Assembly (NCBI RefSeq): GCF_000411295.1
Contig: NZ_KE150423.1
Span: 1-64,000 of the forward strand
From: Paenisporosarcina sp. HGH0030
GTDB lineage: Bacteria > Bacillota > Bacilli > Bacillales_A > Planococcaceae
Length of the DNA stretch: 64,000 nt
Reading direction: 5' to 3'
Shown here: positions 51,330 through 59,921 of the stretch, piece by piece
Layout: every line of letters begins with the position of its first letter
How positions within the stretch are numbered: the stretch's first letter is position 1
Notes under the pieces: generated by a model
The model's input: the letters and a program-made list of their open reading frames with translations, nothing else
Told to the model about the DNA's origin: nothing
Database searches by the model: none
Made by a program: the position numbers and the translations under genes

Positions 51330-52655
51330 ATGGAAACTATGAGTTTATCTATTCCTTCCAACATTTCAACTTCAAAGCCCATTGCATCAAAACAAAGTAG
51401 TGGGTCTGCCACGGTAAATTTCGCTGCACTATTAGGTTCTGTAACTTCAGAAGGACAAAGTGCAAGCGAAGAAAATGTAAATCAACAGGGAGCACTGCTG
51501 GAAAAACTTCAGGATATGTTGCAAACCTTGCAGGAAATACCGAAAGAAAATTTGTCACCCGAAGAGCAAGAAATGATGTATGTAATCGTACAGATGCTTT
51601 CTCTTCAAACGGTTCAAATAGAAAACCAGCTAAATAGTGTCGAGCCTGGCCAAGTGATGAGTGATTCAGTTCAGGAAAAACTGATAAATCTGCTGAACCA
51701 GATCGATCAGGAAATTCAAAAACAATCAACTGTTACTAAATCATTCGAAGCCACTGCAGAACTTGTGGGGGTAGAAGAAAATATTTTAGCTGATCCGAAA
51801 AAATTAGAGCAGGCATTTAAACAATTGGTAGCTATTATCCAGCAACTTGATAACGAACAGCAGGCTATTACAGGAAAACAACAGCAAAACGAAGTGGCAA
51901 AAATATTCAAACAAATGGACAGTTTTACACAACAACCAACTGACCAAACACAGTTAAATGAACCTCCAAGGAATAATGGACTGATTGTAGACACTTCACG
52001 AACACTATCAACACAATCCATTTCACAGCTTCAACAATTGGATGGTAACGCTGCACGAGTGGAACCTGTTCCAACTGAAGTGAATGGACAAGTTTTGACT
52101 GGCAATGCATCGGAAGTCGCAAAAGCTAGCCAAGCTCCAACGCGCCCGGAAGCAAGTGCACCACCAGCACCAACTGTTCGTATGTCAAACCTGATTGAAG
52201 AGTTAGGTGGGGTGCTGAAAGGTTCTTTCCGTTTGAATGGCACGCAAGAAGGAACGCAAATAAAAGTGAACATCTTTCCAGAACATCTCGGACATCTGGA
52301 TATTCGTTTGACAGCTTCAGAAGGAAAGATTGCAGCCCAAATTTTCACCAGTAACTTACTGGCTAAAGAAGCGTTGGAACTTCAAGTGAATCAGTTAAGA
52401 AATTCATTGCTTCAGCAGGGTGTAACGCTTGATCGTATTGAAATTTCGCAACAGAGTTCGCAGCCATCATTTGGACAACAAAACGCACACCCAGATCAGC
52501 GTTTTTCACAACAACAACAACAACAACAGCAACAACAGCAAAAGCAAGGAAACGCATCACACAATAAAAACGGCTATCAACGAATTGAAGAAGAAGCCGC
52601 TATAGAACGTTACCATTCGTCAGAGGGATTAATGAAAGTAGATTATACAATATAA
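51330..52655 (+). CDS. fliK: Hook-length control protein FliK
   Basis: Molecular ruler of 441 residues. The low-complexity N-terminal two thirds is rich in Gln and Ser, and the conserved C-terminal domain (about 285-385) has GTQIKVNIFPEHLGHLDIRL and ALELQVNQLRNSLLQQGVTL. A polyglutamine tract near 393-405 is encoded by CAA/CAG repeats (52509-52547). Length of the disordered part would set hook length. Confidence 0.9.
   Translation: METMSLSIPSNISTSKPIASKQSSGSATVNFAALLGSVTSEGQSASEENVNQQGALLEKLQDMLQTLQEIPKENLSPEEQEMMYVIVQMLSLQTVQIENQLNSVEPGQVMSDSVQEKLINLLNQIDQEIQKQSTVTKSFEATAELVGVEENILADPKKLEQAFKQLVAIIQQLDNEQQAITGKQQQNEVAKIFKQMDSFTQQPTDQTQLNEPPRNNGLIVDTSRTLSTQSISQLQQLDGNAARVEPVPTEVNGQVLTGNASEVAKASQAPTRPEASAPPAPTVRMSNLIEELGGVLKGSFRLNGTQEGTQIKVNIFPEHLGHLDIRLTASEGKIAAQIFTSNLLAKEALELQVNQLRNSLLQQGVTLDRIEISQQSSQPSFGQQNAHPDQRFSQQQQQQQQQQQKQGNASHNKNGYQRIEEEAAIERYHSSEGLMKVDYTI
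52509..52547 (+). repeat. CAA/CAG microsatellite in fliK
   Basis: About a dozen consecutive CAA/CAG codons, prone to slippage in steps of one codon. It would change FliK length without breaking the frame. Confidence 0.8.
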
Positions 52656-52673
52656 CGAGGAAGGGGCATTGCA

Positions 52674-53138
52674 ATGAATGTGAATAGTTCTAGCACGGTC
52701 AAAATGCCGACGGCAGGCGCAAAAATGCACACAGAGCCACAAAATGGACTTGGTAAAGATGCTTTCATGCAAATCCTTGTGACACAAATGAAGAACCAGA
52801 ATCCTTTGGAGCCGATGAAAGATACGGAATTCATCGGACAGATGGCTCAGTTCAGCAGTTTGGAACAGTTAACAAACTTGAATCAGGCAATGAATCTGTT
52901 TATTGGTCTTCAATGGAGACAGTCACTATCCGAAAATGCTGATTTAATTGGTAACAAGGTGTATTGGGAGCGGGAAGTAAACGGGGAGTTGCAGTCAGGT
53001 GAGGGGATTGTCAAGGGACTGGAAATCGTAAATGGGGAGTTAATAGTCGAGCTTGAGGATAACGTCAAGGTTCCAATCGACTCAATCCATCGTATTGAAA
53101 AAGAGTCAAAAACAATAAATGAACAGGAAATTGTCTAA
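52674..53138 (+). CDS. flgD: Hook-capping protein FlgD
   Basis: Hook scaffold of 154 residues. LGKDAFMQILVTQMKNQNPL and FIGQMAQFSSLEQLTNLNQA are classic. The C-terminal part is short, as in Bacillus. Confidence 0.95.
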   Translation: MNVNSSSTVKMPTAGAKMHTEPQNGLGKDAFMQILVTQMKNQNPLEPMKDTEFIGQMAQFSSLEQLTNLNQAMNLFIGLQWRQSLSENADLIGNKVYWEREVNGELQSGEGIVKGLEIVNGELIVELEDNVKVPIDSIHRIEKESKTINEQEIV

Positions 53139-53180
53139 TCCACAAAAGGGATAAGGCAATATTTGAAAGGGGAAAAACAA

Positions 53181-54005
53181 ATGTTACGTTCAATGTATTC
53201 TGGAGTATCAGGTATGAAAGGTTTCCAAACAAAATTAGATGTGATCGGGAACAATATTTCGAATGTAAACACGATTGGATACAAAAAAAGCACAATCAAC
53301 TTCCAGGATTTATTAAGTCAAAACTTATCAGGCAGTGGTGTTAATTCGATGCAAGTTGGTTTAGGATCAATGACTTCTGCAATCAATGTGATTCATAATC
53401 CAGGTTCATTTATGACAACTGGTGTTGGATCAGATGTGGCTATAAATGGCGATGGATTCTTCGTAGTTCAAGATCCAACGGTACCGGCTAATAGTACTGC
53501 AGATCGCTATTTGACTAGAGCTGGTAATTTTGTTGTTAATGCACAAGGGAATCTTGTTACTTCACAGGGCTACAATGTAATTGGTAGACGAGAACCTGCC
53601 ACAAACCCTGCAATCTACGAACCAATTAAGATTGATTCGAATACTTATGAGTCCTTTAGCATCAATCTCTTAGGTGAAGTGGTTGGTAAAGATGCGAATG
53701 GAACAGAAACAATAATTGCTTCTATCGCAATTGCACAACCTGACAATCCAGCTGGACTAAATAAATCTGGCGGATCTTTGTATGAATTAACTTCTAAAGC
53801 TGATTCACAAACACTGACTCAAATGATTGGAACTGCAACGACAAATAATGTCGAAGTAGGTTCAGGCATGCTCGAAATGTCCAATGTTGATTTGACAGAG
53901 GAATTCACAGAAATGATTATCGCTCAACGTGGTTTCCAGGCAAACTCACGTACGATTACTACTTCTGATGAAATCTTACAAGAAGTCGTAAACTTGAAAC
54001 GATAA
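53181..54005 (+). CDS. flgE: Flagellar hook protein FlgE
   Basis: Hook subunit of 274 residues. MLRSMYSGVSGMKGFQTKLD, VIGNNISNVNTIGYKKSTIN and the C-terminal MLEMSNVDLTEEFTEMIIAQ identify the hook/rod family; position after flgD and before swrD matches B. subtilis flgE (once named flgG). The ATG at 53181 has AAAGGGGA upstream. Confidence 0.92.
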   Translation: MLRSMYSGVSGMKGFQTKLDVIGNNISNVNTIGYKKSTINFQDLLSQNLSGSGVNSMQVGLGSMTSAINVIHNPGSFMTTGVGSDVAINGDGFFVVQDPTVPANSTADRYLTRAGNFVVNAQGNLVTSQGYNVIGRREPATNPAIYEPIKIDSNTYESFSINLLGEVVGKDANGTETIIASIAIAQPDNPAGLNKSGGSLYELTSKADSQTLTQMIGTATTNNVEVGSGMLEMSNVDLTEEFTEMIIAQRGFQANSRTITTSDEILQEVVNLKR

Positions 54006-54009
54006 AATA

Positions 54010-54057
54010 GGGAGGGCAGGCTGAGAGGGATGAAGCGTCTCTCCAGCCGCTTTTAAC
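54010..54057 (+). promoter_or_regulatory. Structured swrD leader with mini-ORF
   Basis: A strong ribosome site GGGAGGG (54010-54016) is separated from the swrD ATG by 41 nt. Between them is a hairpin GGCTGAGAG / CTCTC-CAGCC (54019-54048). If it folds, the ribosome site comes to about 11 nt from the ATG. Alternatively, an 8-codon frame (ATG 54030, stop 54054-54056, MKRLSSRF) ends one base before swrD and could couple translation. Confidence 0.6.
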
Positions 54058-54273
54058 ATGATCCAATTAACGAAACTTAATCGAACACCATTTACATTAA
54101 ATGCTCTTTATATCGAAAGAATTGAATCCACTCCAGATACTGTGGTCACGTTGGGGTCAGGAAAGAAAGTACATGTTTTGGAGTCAGTTGAAGAAGTAAC
54201 GAATAAAGTGACAGCTTACTACCAAAAATTAAACCTTTTGCCGAGTTTGCAGAAGCCAAACTGGATGGAATGA
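54058..54273 (+). CDS. swrD: FlbD family protein SwrD
   Basis: Small protein (71 residues) of the FlbD family; SwrD raises flagellar power for swarming in B. subtilis. MIQLTKLNRTPFTLNALYIE and TLGSGKKVHVLESVEEV are typical. It has no ribosome site at the usual distance. Confidence 0.9.
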   Translation: MIQLTKLNRTPFTLNALYIERIESTPDTVVTLGSGKKVHVLESVEEVTNKVTAYYQKLNLLPSLQKPNWME

Positions 54274-54289
54274 AGGGAGGACGGTCCTA

Positions 54290-55276
54290 GTGGATTTCTT
54301 ATCAGATGAAAATATTGAGACCATTCTATCGTCCTTGAAAAAGGAAGAACCTAAGCCGGTTAAACCTAGCAAGGAAAGAAATGTTAAAACATACGACTTT
54401 AAAAAGGCAATGCGTTTTTCACAAGATCAAATTCGAACACTAAATAGAATACATGAAAACTTTGCCCGATTGCTGACATCCTATCTTTCTACACAGCTTC
54501 GTACATTCGTGCAGATTTCTGTAACATCTGTTGAGCAATATCCTTATGAGGAATTTATCAATAATGTTCAGAAGAAATCCATTTTGGGTGTTTTTAAAGC
54601 GCCACCGCTTCAAGGAAGCATGGTTATGGAATTCTCTCCGGATGTGGTGTATGTCACAGTGGATAGAATGCTTGGTGGACAAGGGAACATCTCCCTAAAA
54701 AGCAGCGATTTAACGGAAATTGAAATCAGTGTGATTCAACGGATTTTTGTTAAAGCACTGATCAGTTTTCAAGAAGCCTGGTCGTCTGTAGTAAAACTGT
54801 CTCCGGAGTTCAAAGAAATAGAAGTGAATCCTCAGTTCTTAACCATGTTCCCGCCTAATGAAACAGTTATTATAGTAGCATTGCATGCAAAAATTGGTGA
54901 TGTTGAAGGAATCATCAATATTTGTTTGCCGCATGTAGTGTTGGAGCAAATTTTACCGAAGTTATCCGCTCGCCATTGGTTGGCTAATCAGAAAAAAAAC
55001 GTGGTCAATCAGGAAGTTGCAGCCTTGGAGAAGAAATTGCAAGCCACGAAACTAAATGTTAAAGCCATATTAGGTCGATCAACGATAGACGTTGGCGATT
55101 TTTTGAATCTTAAACGCGGTGATGTCATTCGCTTAAATGAGTCTTACGATGCTCCTGTAACAATATTGGTAGATGATAAACAGAAATTTTTTGCACAACC
55201 TGGGGTTTCGAAAGGACGAATGGCTGTGCAAGTAACCGAAGTTCATAGAGAAGGAGATGAATTCGATGAAAACTGA
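54290..55276 (+). CDS. fliM: Motor switch protein FliM
   Basis: C-ring protein of 328 residues. [20 protein letters not shown] and the [20 protein letters not shown] region, and the C-terminal SpoA domain (about 250-320; [16 protein letters not shown]), are clear. The N-terminal CheY-binding segment reads [17 protein letters not shown] instead of the usual LSQDEIDALL. A GTG at 54290 is the start. Confidence 0.95.
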   Translation: MDFLSDENIETILSSLKKEEPKPVKPSKERNVKTYDFKKAMRFSQDQIRTLNRIHENFARLLTSYLSTQLRTFVQISVTSVEQYPYEEFINNVQKKSILGVFKAPPLQGSMVMEFSPDVVYVTVDRMLGGQGNISLKSSDLTEIEISVIQRIFVKALISFQEAWSSVVKLSPEFKEIEVNPQFLTMFPPNETVIIVALHAKIGDVEGIINICLPHVVLEQILPKLSARHWLANQKKNVVNQEVAALEKKLQATKLNVKAILGRSTIDVGDFLNLKRGDVIRLNESYDAPVTILVDDKQKFFAQPGVSKGRMAVQVTEVHREGDEFDEN

Positions 55277-56336
55277 TAAGTTATCTCCAGATGAAATCAA
55301 AGGTTTACTGGAGCAAAGTGGAACGGACGATGAAACGATTTCCGAGAGTTCCCTATCGAAGCGTGAAATGGAAGCATTGACAGAGTTATTGAATGTATCA
55401 CTGGGAAGTTCGTCTGCAGTGCTCACCACTCTATTTTCCCAGCAAGTAAGTTTCTCTACTCCAAAACTATCCATCAGACAAAATGATCAGTTATTAACCA
55501 ATACCAAAGAGCCCTTCATAGTGGTTCTGGGAGAATATGAGGGTGGCATCAACGGCTTACAAATTCTTTCCCTACATGTAGATGATGTTCAGACTATGAC
55601 AAACCTGATCTATACGGACAGCGAAGAGAATCATATCAGAAAACAATTTCAAGTGGTAGAAGAAGTGGTACAAAAAATGTTTACTTCTGTCTCACAATCA
55701 ATGACTACAGTACTAGACCAAGAGGTTTCCCATTCCTTGTCATCGATGGACTTGATTGAAACACTGAAAGACTTCCCTGTTGCAAAATTTACTGATGAAA
55801 AATGGTTTGTAGAAGCAGATTTCCAACTGAAAATAGGTACTCAGGAAAATATCAGCCTTCAACTATATATTCCTGTCCGCTTGGGGAAACAAGTGGTAGA
55901 AATATTAACAGATTTATTGGAAGAAGGAAGTCATCCAGAGGAGACAAAAGAAATGCAATTTCAATCCACTACTCAAACAGATGTAACTACTAAAACGGAC
56001 GAATCAGGTTCATCACCTAAAATCCAATCTGTTCAGTTTTCAAATTTCGATGAATCCGGCTCCGCACATTCAGAACCGAACAATTTGGACATGTTACTCG
56101 ACATTCCACTTCAAGTAACGGTTGAACTGGGAAGAACGAAACGAATGGTGAAAGAAATTTTGAGTGTTTCCCAGGGCTCGATTATTGAACTTGATAAATT
56201 GGCAGGTGAACCTGTCGATATTTTAATCAATAACAAGTTAATCGCTGTAGGTGAAGTTGTTGTGATTGATGAAAATTTCGGCGTCCGTGTAACAGATATT
56301 TTAAGCACAGCAGAGCGTATTTCAAAACTACGATAA
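55266..56336 (+). CDS. fliY: Motor switch phosphatase FliY
   Basis: FliN-fused C-ring protein with a CheC-like CheY-phosphatase domain, 356 residues. The N-terminus [15 protein letters not shown] is a CheY-P-binding motif. The CheC/CheX-type domain (about 35-205) has [18 protein letters not shown] and [20 protein letters not shown]. The C-terminal SpoA/FliN domain (about 275-352) has [20 protein letters not shown]. The ATG at 55266 lies 9 nt after AAGGAG and overlaps fliM by 11 nt. The gene for its expected substrate partner CheY does not follow. Confidence 0.94.
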   Translation: MKTDKLSPDEIKGLLEQSGTDDETISESSLSKREMEALTELLNVSLGSSSAVLTTLFSQQVSFSTPKLSIRQNDQLLTNTKEPFIVVLGEYEGGINGLQILSLHVDDVQTMTNLIYTDSEENHIRKQFQVVEEVVQKMFTSVSQSMTTVLDQEVSHSLSSMDLIETLKDFPVAKFTDEKWFVEADFQLKIGTQENISLQLYIPVRLGKQVVEILTDLLEEGSHPEETKEMQFQSTTQTDVTTKTDESGSSPKIQSVQFSNFDESGSAHSEPNNLDMLLDIPLQVTVELGRTKRMVKEILSVSQGSIIELDKLAGEPVDILINNKLIAVGEVVVIDENFGVRVTDILSTAERISKLR

Positions 56337-56362
56337 TGCCGTAAGTAAGGAGTTTGCCAGGT

Positions 56363-57046
56363 TTGATTCAAAAAAGATATGTAAAAGTACTTGCGATGAT
56401 TTTACTTTTCACTTTATATGTGATGTTGACCCCGAATTTGGCAAATGCTGCTAAAGATCCGACCGTAAAAGACTGGGCAGAAGACAAAGAAAAGCAGTCC
56501 GATGAGCAACTCGAGCCAGTTGTTGATGAGGAGTTAAAGCCTACTCAAGACACTAATCTCGTGACCATCATTATTAAACTTATATTCTATACGTTGTTGA
56601 TTCTCGTCATGATTTATGGATTGATTAAGTTTTTGGCAGTAAGACAAAAGAAATTCCAACCAAATCAAGCAGTTAAATTAATGGGCGGAACTCCTTTAGG
56701 TAACAATAAATCACTTCAACTTGTAAAAGTAGGTGACAAGGTTTATTTACTGGGAGTGGCAGATCAAGTCACATTGATTAAGGAATTTTCAAATACGGAT
56801 GAGATTAGCAGTATTGAGAATGATTTAGAGCAGCAACCAAATATGTTAGCAAACCCGATCATGAATTTATCGAACTCGATCGTCGATTTTTCGAAAGAAA
56901 AGATAAGCAAGCGGTTGGAATCTAAACCTACAAATGGTTTTGAACAATTATTCAAGCAAAGCCTGAATAAACAAAAGAGTAAACAAGACCAACTCAAGCA
57001 AGATTTGAACAAAGCAGATGATGAAAAGGAAGGTAAATCAGAATGA
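56363..57046 (+). CDS. fliO: Export apparatus protein FliO (FliZ)
   Basis: Single-pass membrane protein with an N-terminal signal-like segment (VLAMILLFTLYVMLTPNLANA) and a second helix (about 68-92, LVTIIIKLIFYTLLILVMIY), 227 residues. The conserved PNQAVKLMGGTPLGNNKSLQ identifies FliO. A TTG at 56363 is preferred to one at 56354, which nearly touches the GTAAGGAG site. B. subtilis has cheY just before this gene; here only 26 nt separate it from fliY. Confidence 0.88.
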   Translation: MIQKRYVKVLAMILLFTLYVMLTPNLANAAKDPTVKDWAEDKEKQSDEQLEPVVDEELKPTQDTNLVTIIIKLIFYTLLILVMIYGLIKFLAVRQKKFQPNQAVKLMGGTPLGNNKSLQLVKVGDKVYLLGVADQVTLIKEFSNTDEISSIENDLEQQPNMLANPIMNLSNSIVDFSKEKISKRLESKPTNGFEQLFKQSLNKQKSKQDQLKQDLNKADDEKEGKSE

Positions 57047-57735
57047 TGATGACAAACTTCCTTCTTTCACTTAGCATTCCTGGAATCAATTTTGGTACGG
57101 ATGCGCCGGGAGATGTTTCCATTACATTGCAGATTTTGTTCCTGATGACCATCCTTTCGCTGGCTCCAGGAATCTTGATCATGCTCACTTGTTTTACTCG
57201 AATCATCATCGTGTTGTCATTTGTTCGTACCGGTTTAGGGACACAGTCTATGCCACCGAACCAAGTGCTAGTGGGACTAGCCCTGTTTATGACCTTTTTC
57301 ATTATGACGCCAGTAATTAATGAAGTTAACGAAACTGCCTTACAGCCATATCTGGCGGGGGATCTCGCACAAGAGAAAGCGTTGGATACTGCGGTGATGC
57401 CAATTAAGGAATTTATGGCAGAACATACGCGACAAAAAGATCTCGCTTTGTTTTTTAAATACGCTGGTTTGGAAAAGCCAGACAGCATTGAAGATATCCC
57501 GTTAACCTCGCTTATTCCGGCGTTTGCCATCAGTGAGTTGAAGACTGCATTTCAAATTGGCTTTGTCATATTTATCCCGTTCTTGATCATCGATATGGTT
57601 GTTGCCAGTACGTTAATGGCCATGGGGATGATGATGTTGCCTCCGGTTATGATTTCGTTGCCTTTCAAGATACTGTTGTTTGTTCTGGTTGATGGCTGGT
57701 ATTTAATTATAGAATCGCTGCTTGTCAGCTTTTAG
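57043..57735 (+). CDS. fliP: Export gate protein FliP
   Basis: Core of the export gate, 230 residues, four membrane segments. LVGLALFMTFFIMTPVINEV, LIPAFAISELKTAFQIGFVI and MGMMMLPPVMISLPFKILLF are conserved. Overlaps fliO by 4 nt. Confidence 0.97.
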   Translation: MMMTNFLLSLSIPGINFGTDAPGDVSITLQILFLMTILSLAPGILIMLTCFTRIIIVLSFVRTGLGTQSMPPNQVLVGLALFMTFFIMTPVINEVNETALQPYLAGDLAQEKALDTAVMPIKEFMAEHTRQKDLALFFKYAGLEKPDSIEDIPLTSLIPAFAISELKTAFQIGFVIFIPFLIIDMVVASTLMAMGMMMLPPVMISLPFKILLFVLVDGWYLIIESLLVSF

Positions 57736-57750
57736 GGAAGGAAGAAAACG

Positions 57751-58020
57751 ATGACTCCAGATACGGTGATCAAGTTAGCGGAACAATCGATATATATGAT
57801 CATTATAATATCTGCTCCCATGCTATTAATTGCACTTGCTGTCGGACTGATTGTCAGTGTGTTCCAAGCGATGACACAAATTCAGGAACAGACACTTGCG
57901 TTCATTCCGAAAATATTGGCAGTGTTTTTGTCCATCGTGTTGTTTGGACCATGGATGCTGACGATCTTATTGGATTTTACAAGAGATTTGTTCCAACAAC
58001 TTCCGCAACTAATCGGATAG
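57751..58020 (+). CDS. fliQ: Export gate protein FliQ
   Basis: Two-helix gate protein, 89 residues; LIVSVFQAMTQIQEQTLAFI is the family hallmark. Confidence 0.96.
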   Translation: MTPDTVIKLAEQSIYMIIIISAPMLLIALAVGLIVSVFQAMTQIQEQTLAFIPKILAVFLSIVLFGPWMLTILLDFTRDLFQQLPQLIG

Positions 58021-58030
58021 TGGGATTGAT

Positions 58031-58810
58031 ATGAATACTATTTTTGAGATGTACCCATATCTACTGCTGATCTTTGTTCGATTAACTAGTTTTTTCCTCG
58101 TTGCGCCTTTATTTTCAATGAAGGGTGTTCCGAACCAATTCAAGATTGGATTGGGGTTTTTCATTTCATTAATTGCTTTATCCGGCATGGACGCTGAAGA
58201 AGCACTTCTAATGGATTCCTATTACATCCTGCTGATCATAAAAGAACTTGCAGTAGGCATCGCACTTGGCTTTACAGCAGCATTATTGTTATACACAGTT
58301 CAAATAGCGGGGGCATTCATCGATTTTCAGATGGGCTTTGCCATTGCTAGTGTGATGGATCCGCAAACAGGCAGTCAGGTGCCGATTATTGGTCATTTCA
58401 AATATATCTTGGCACTGCTTTTTTTATTGACCGTTAATGGACATCATTTAATGCTGGATGGAGTCATGCAAAGCTTCAAGTCATTTCCGGTTGAATCTGT
58501 TTCCTTCTCGGCTGATTTTGGTGACATCACTCATTTTTTCACGACATTATTTGTAGAAATGTTCGTCATCGCCTTGCAGATCGCATTACCGATTGTTGGC
58601 GCACTGTTTCTGATTGATGTAGCTCTTGGCATTTTAGCCAAGACCGTCCCACAATTAAACATTTTTGCAGTCGGGCTGCCATTGAAGATTTTTGTAGGGT
58701 TTATCATGTTATTACTTTCGATGCCCATTTTCTTTTACTTATTACAAATCCTGTTCGAAAAAATAATGGTAAGCATGTCTCAGCTGATTAAGTTGATGGG
58801 GGGACCATAA
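58031..58810 (+). CDS. fliR: Export gate protein FliR
   Basis: Gate protein of 259 residues, about six membrane segments. GAFIDFQMGFAIASVMDPQT and PQLNIFAVGLPLKIFVGFIM are conserved. Its stop codon directly abuts the flhB start. Confidence 0.95.
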   Translation: MNTIFEMYPYLLLIFVRLTSFFLVAPLFSMKGVPNQFKIGLGFFISLIALSGMDAEEALLMDSYYILLIIKELAVGIALGFTAALLLYTVQIAGAFIDFQMGFAIASVMDPQTGSQVPIIGHFKYILALLFLLTVNGHHLMLDGVMQSFKSFPVESVSFSADFGDITHFFTTLFVEMFVIALQIALPIVGALFLIDVALGILAKTVPQLNIFAVGLPLKIFVGFIMLLLSMPIFFYLLQILFEKIMVSMSQLIKLMGGP

Positions 58811-59899
58811 GTGCAAAAAAGATATCCTCTCGACTTACAGTTTTTTGCTTCGGAAAAGACAGAAAAAGCAACACCTCAAAAGAGGCAGGAGTCAAAAAGA
58901 AAAGGTCAAGTGGCCAAAAGTGCTGAAGTACCTGCTGCCTTAATTATGCTTGGTGGAATAATGTTGCTCAATTTTTTGGGTGGCTGGATACTGGATCGGC
59001 TTCTAGCAATCTTTCAAATCAATTTCACTCAGTATATTGGATGGGAGTGGAGCCCGGAAAATATTCGCACCTTGTTCGAACAAATGACGTTCAATGCAAT
59101 AATGATCACGGCTCCAATTATGATTATTGCGATGGTATTCGGCTTTTTGGGGAATTACATTCAAGTTGGGTCTCTATTTACGACAGAGCCTCTCAAGATG
59201 AAGCTTGAACGTTTGAATCCGATAGAAGGTGCCAAGAAAATCTTTTCCATGCGTGCATTGGTGGAACTATTAAAGTCATTACTTAAAATCGCCATTATTG
59301 GCTTTGCCGCTTTTAATGTTTTATGGTCGGCAAAAGAAGAGTTGTTTTTACTCTCACAAAAAAGTATCGGCGATTCCTTGTCATTTATCGGTTCCCTGGT
59401 TTTCAAGATGGGGATGGTTGCATCAATTATCTTATTAGTTTTAGCCATAATGGATTACATGTATCAAAAGTATGAATTTGAAAAGGGCATCCGAATGTCT
59501 AAGCAAGACATCAAGGATGAATTCAAGAAGGCAGAGGGCGATCCTCTGATTAAATCCAAAATTAAAGAACGACAAAGACAAATGAGCATGAATCGAATGA
59601 TTCAGGACTTGCCGAATGCAGATGTTCTGATTACAAACCCCACTCACTATGCGATTGCAATTAAGTATGATGCAGAAACCATGGAAGCGCCAATGGTCAT
59701 TGCAATGGGGAAAGACCATCTTGCCCTGAAAATTAAAGAAAAAGCTAAAGAACTTGAAATTGTGATTATGGAAAATAAACCCCTTGCCCGTGCTCTATAC
59801 AACCAAGTGGAAATAGGTGACTATGTTCCGGAAGAATTGTTCTTGGCGGTTGCAGAGGTTTTAGCATATATCTATCGCTTAAAAGGAAAGATTAAATGA
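58811..59899 (+). CDS. flhB: Export substrate-switch protein FlhB
   Basis: Membrane protein of 362 residues that changes export specificity from hook to filament. Four membrane helices and the self-cleaving NPTH site (276-279, in DVLITNPTHYAIAI) are intact. The N-terminal EKTEKATPQKRQESKRKGQV is typical. A GTG at 58811 is the start, with GGGGGA in the end of fliR. Confidence 0.96.
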   Translation: MQKRYPLDLQFFASEKTEKATPQKRQESKRKGQVAKSAEVPAALIMLGGIMLLNFLGGWILDRLLAIFQINFTQYIGWEWSPENIRTLFEQMTFNAIMITAPIMIIAMVFGFLGNYIQVGSLFTTEPLKMKLERLNPIEGAKKIFSMRALVELLKSLLKIAIIGFAAFNVLWSAKEELFLLSQKSIGDSLSFIGSLVFKMGMVASIILLVLAIMDYMYQKYEFEKGIRMSKQDIKDEFKKAEGDPLIKSKIKERQRQMSMNRMIQDLPNADVLITNPTHYAIAIKYDAETMEAPMVIAMGKDHLALKIKEKAKELEIVIMENKPLARALYNQVEIGDYVPEELFLAVAEVLAYIYRLKGKIK

Positions 59900-59921
59900 A
59901 TTTGTGGGAGGAGGAAACAGC

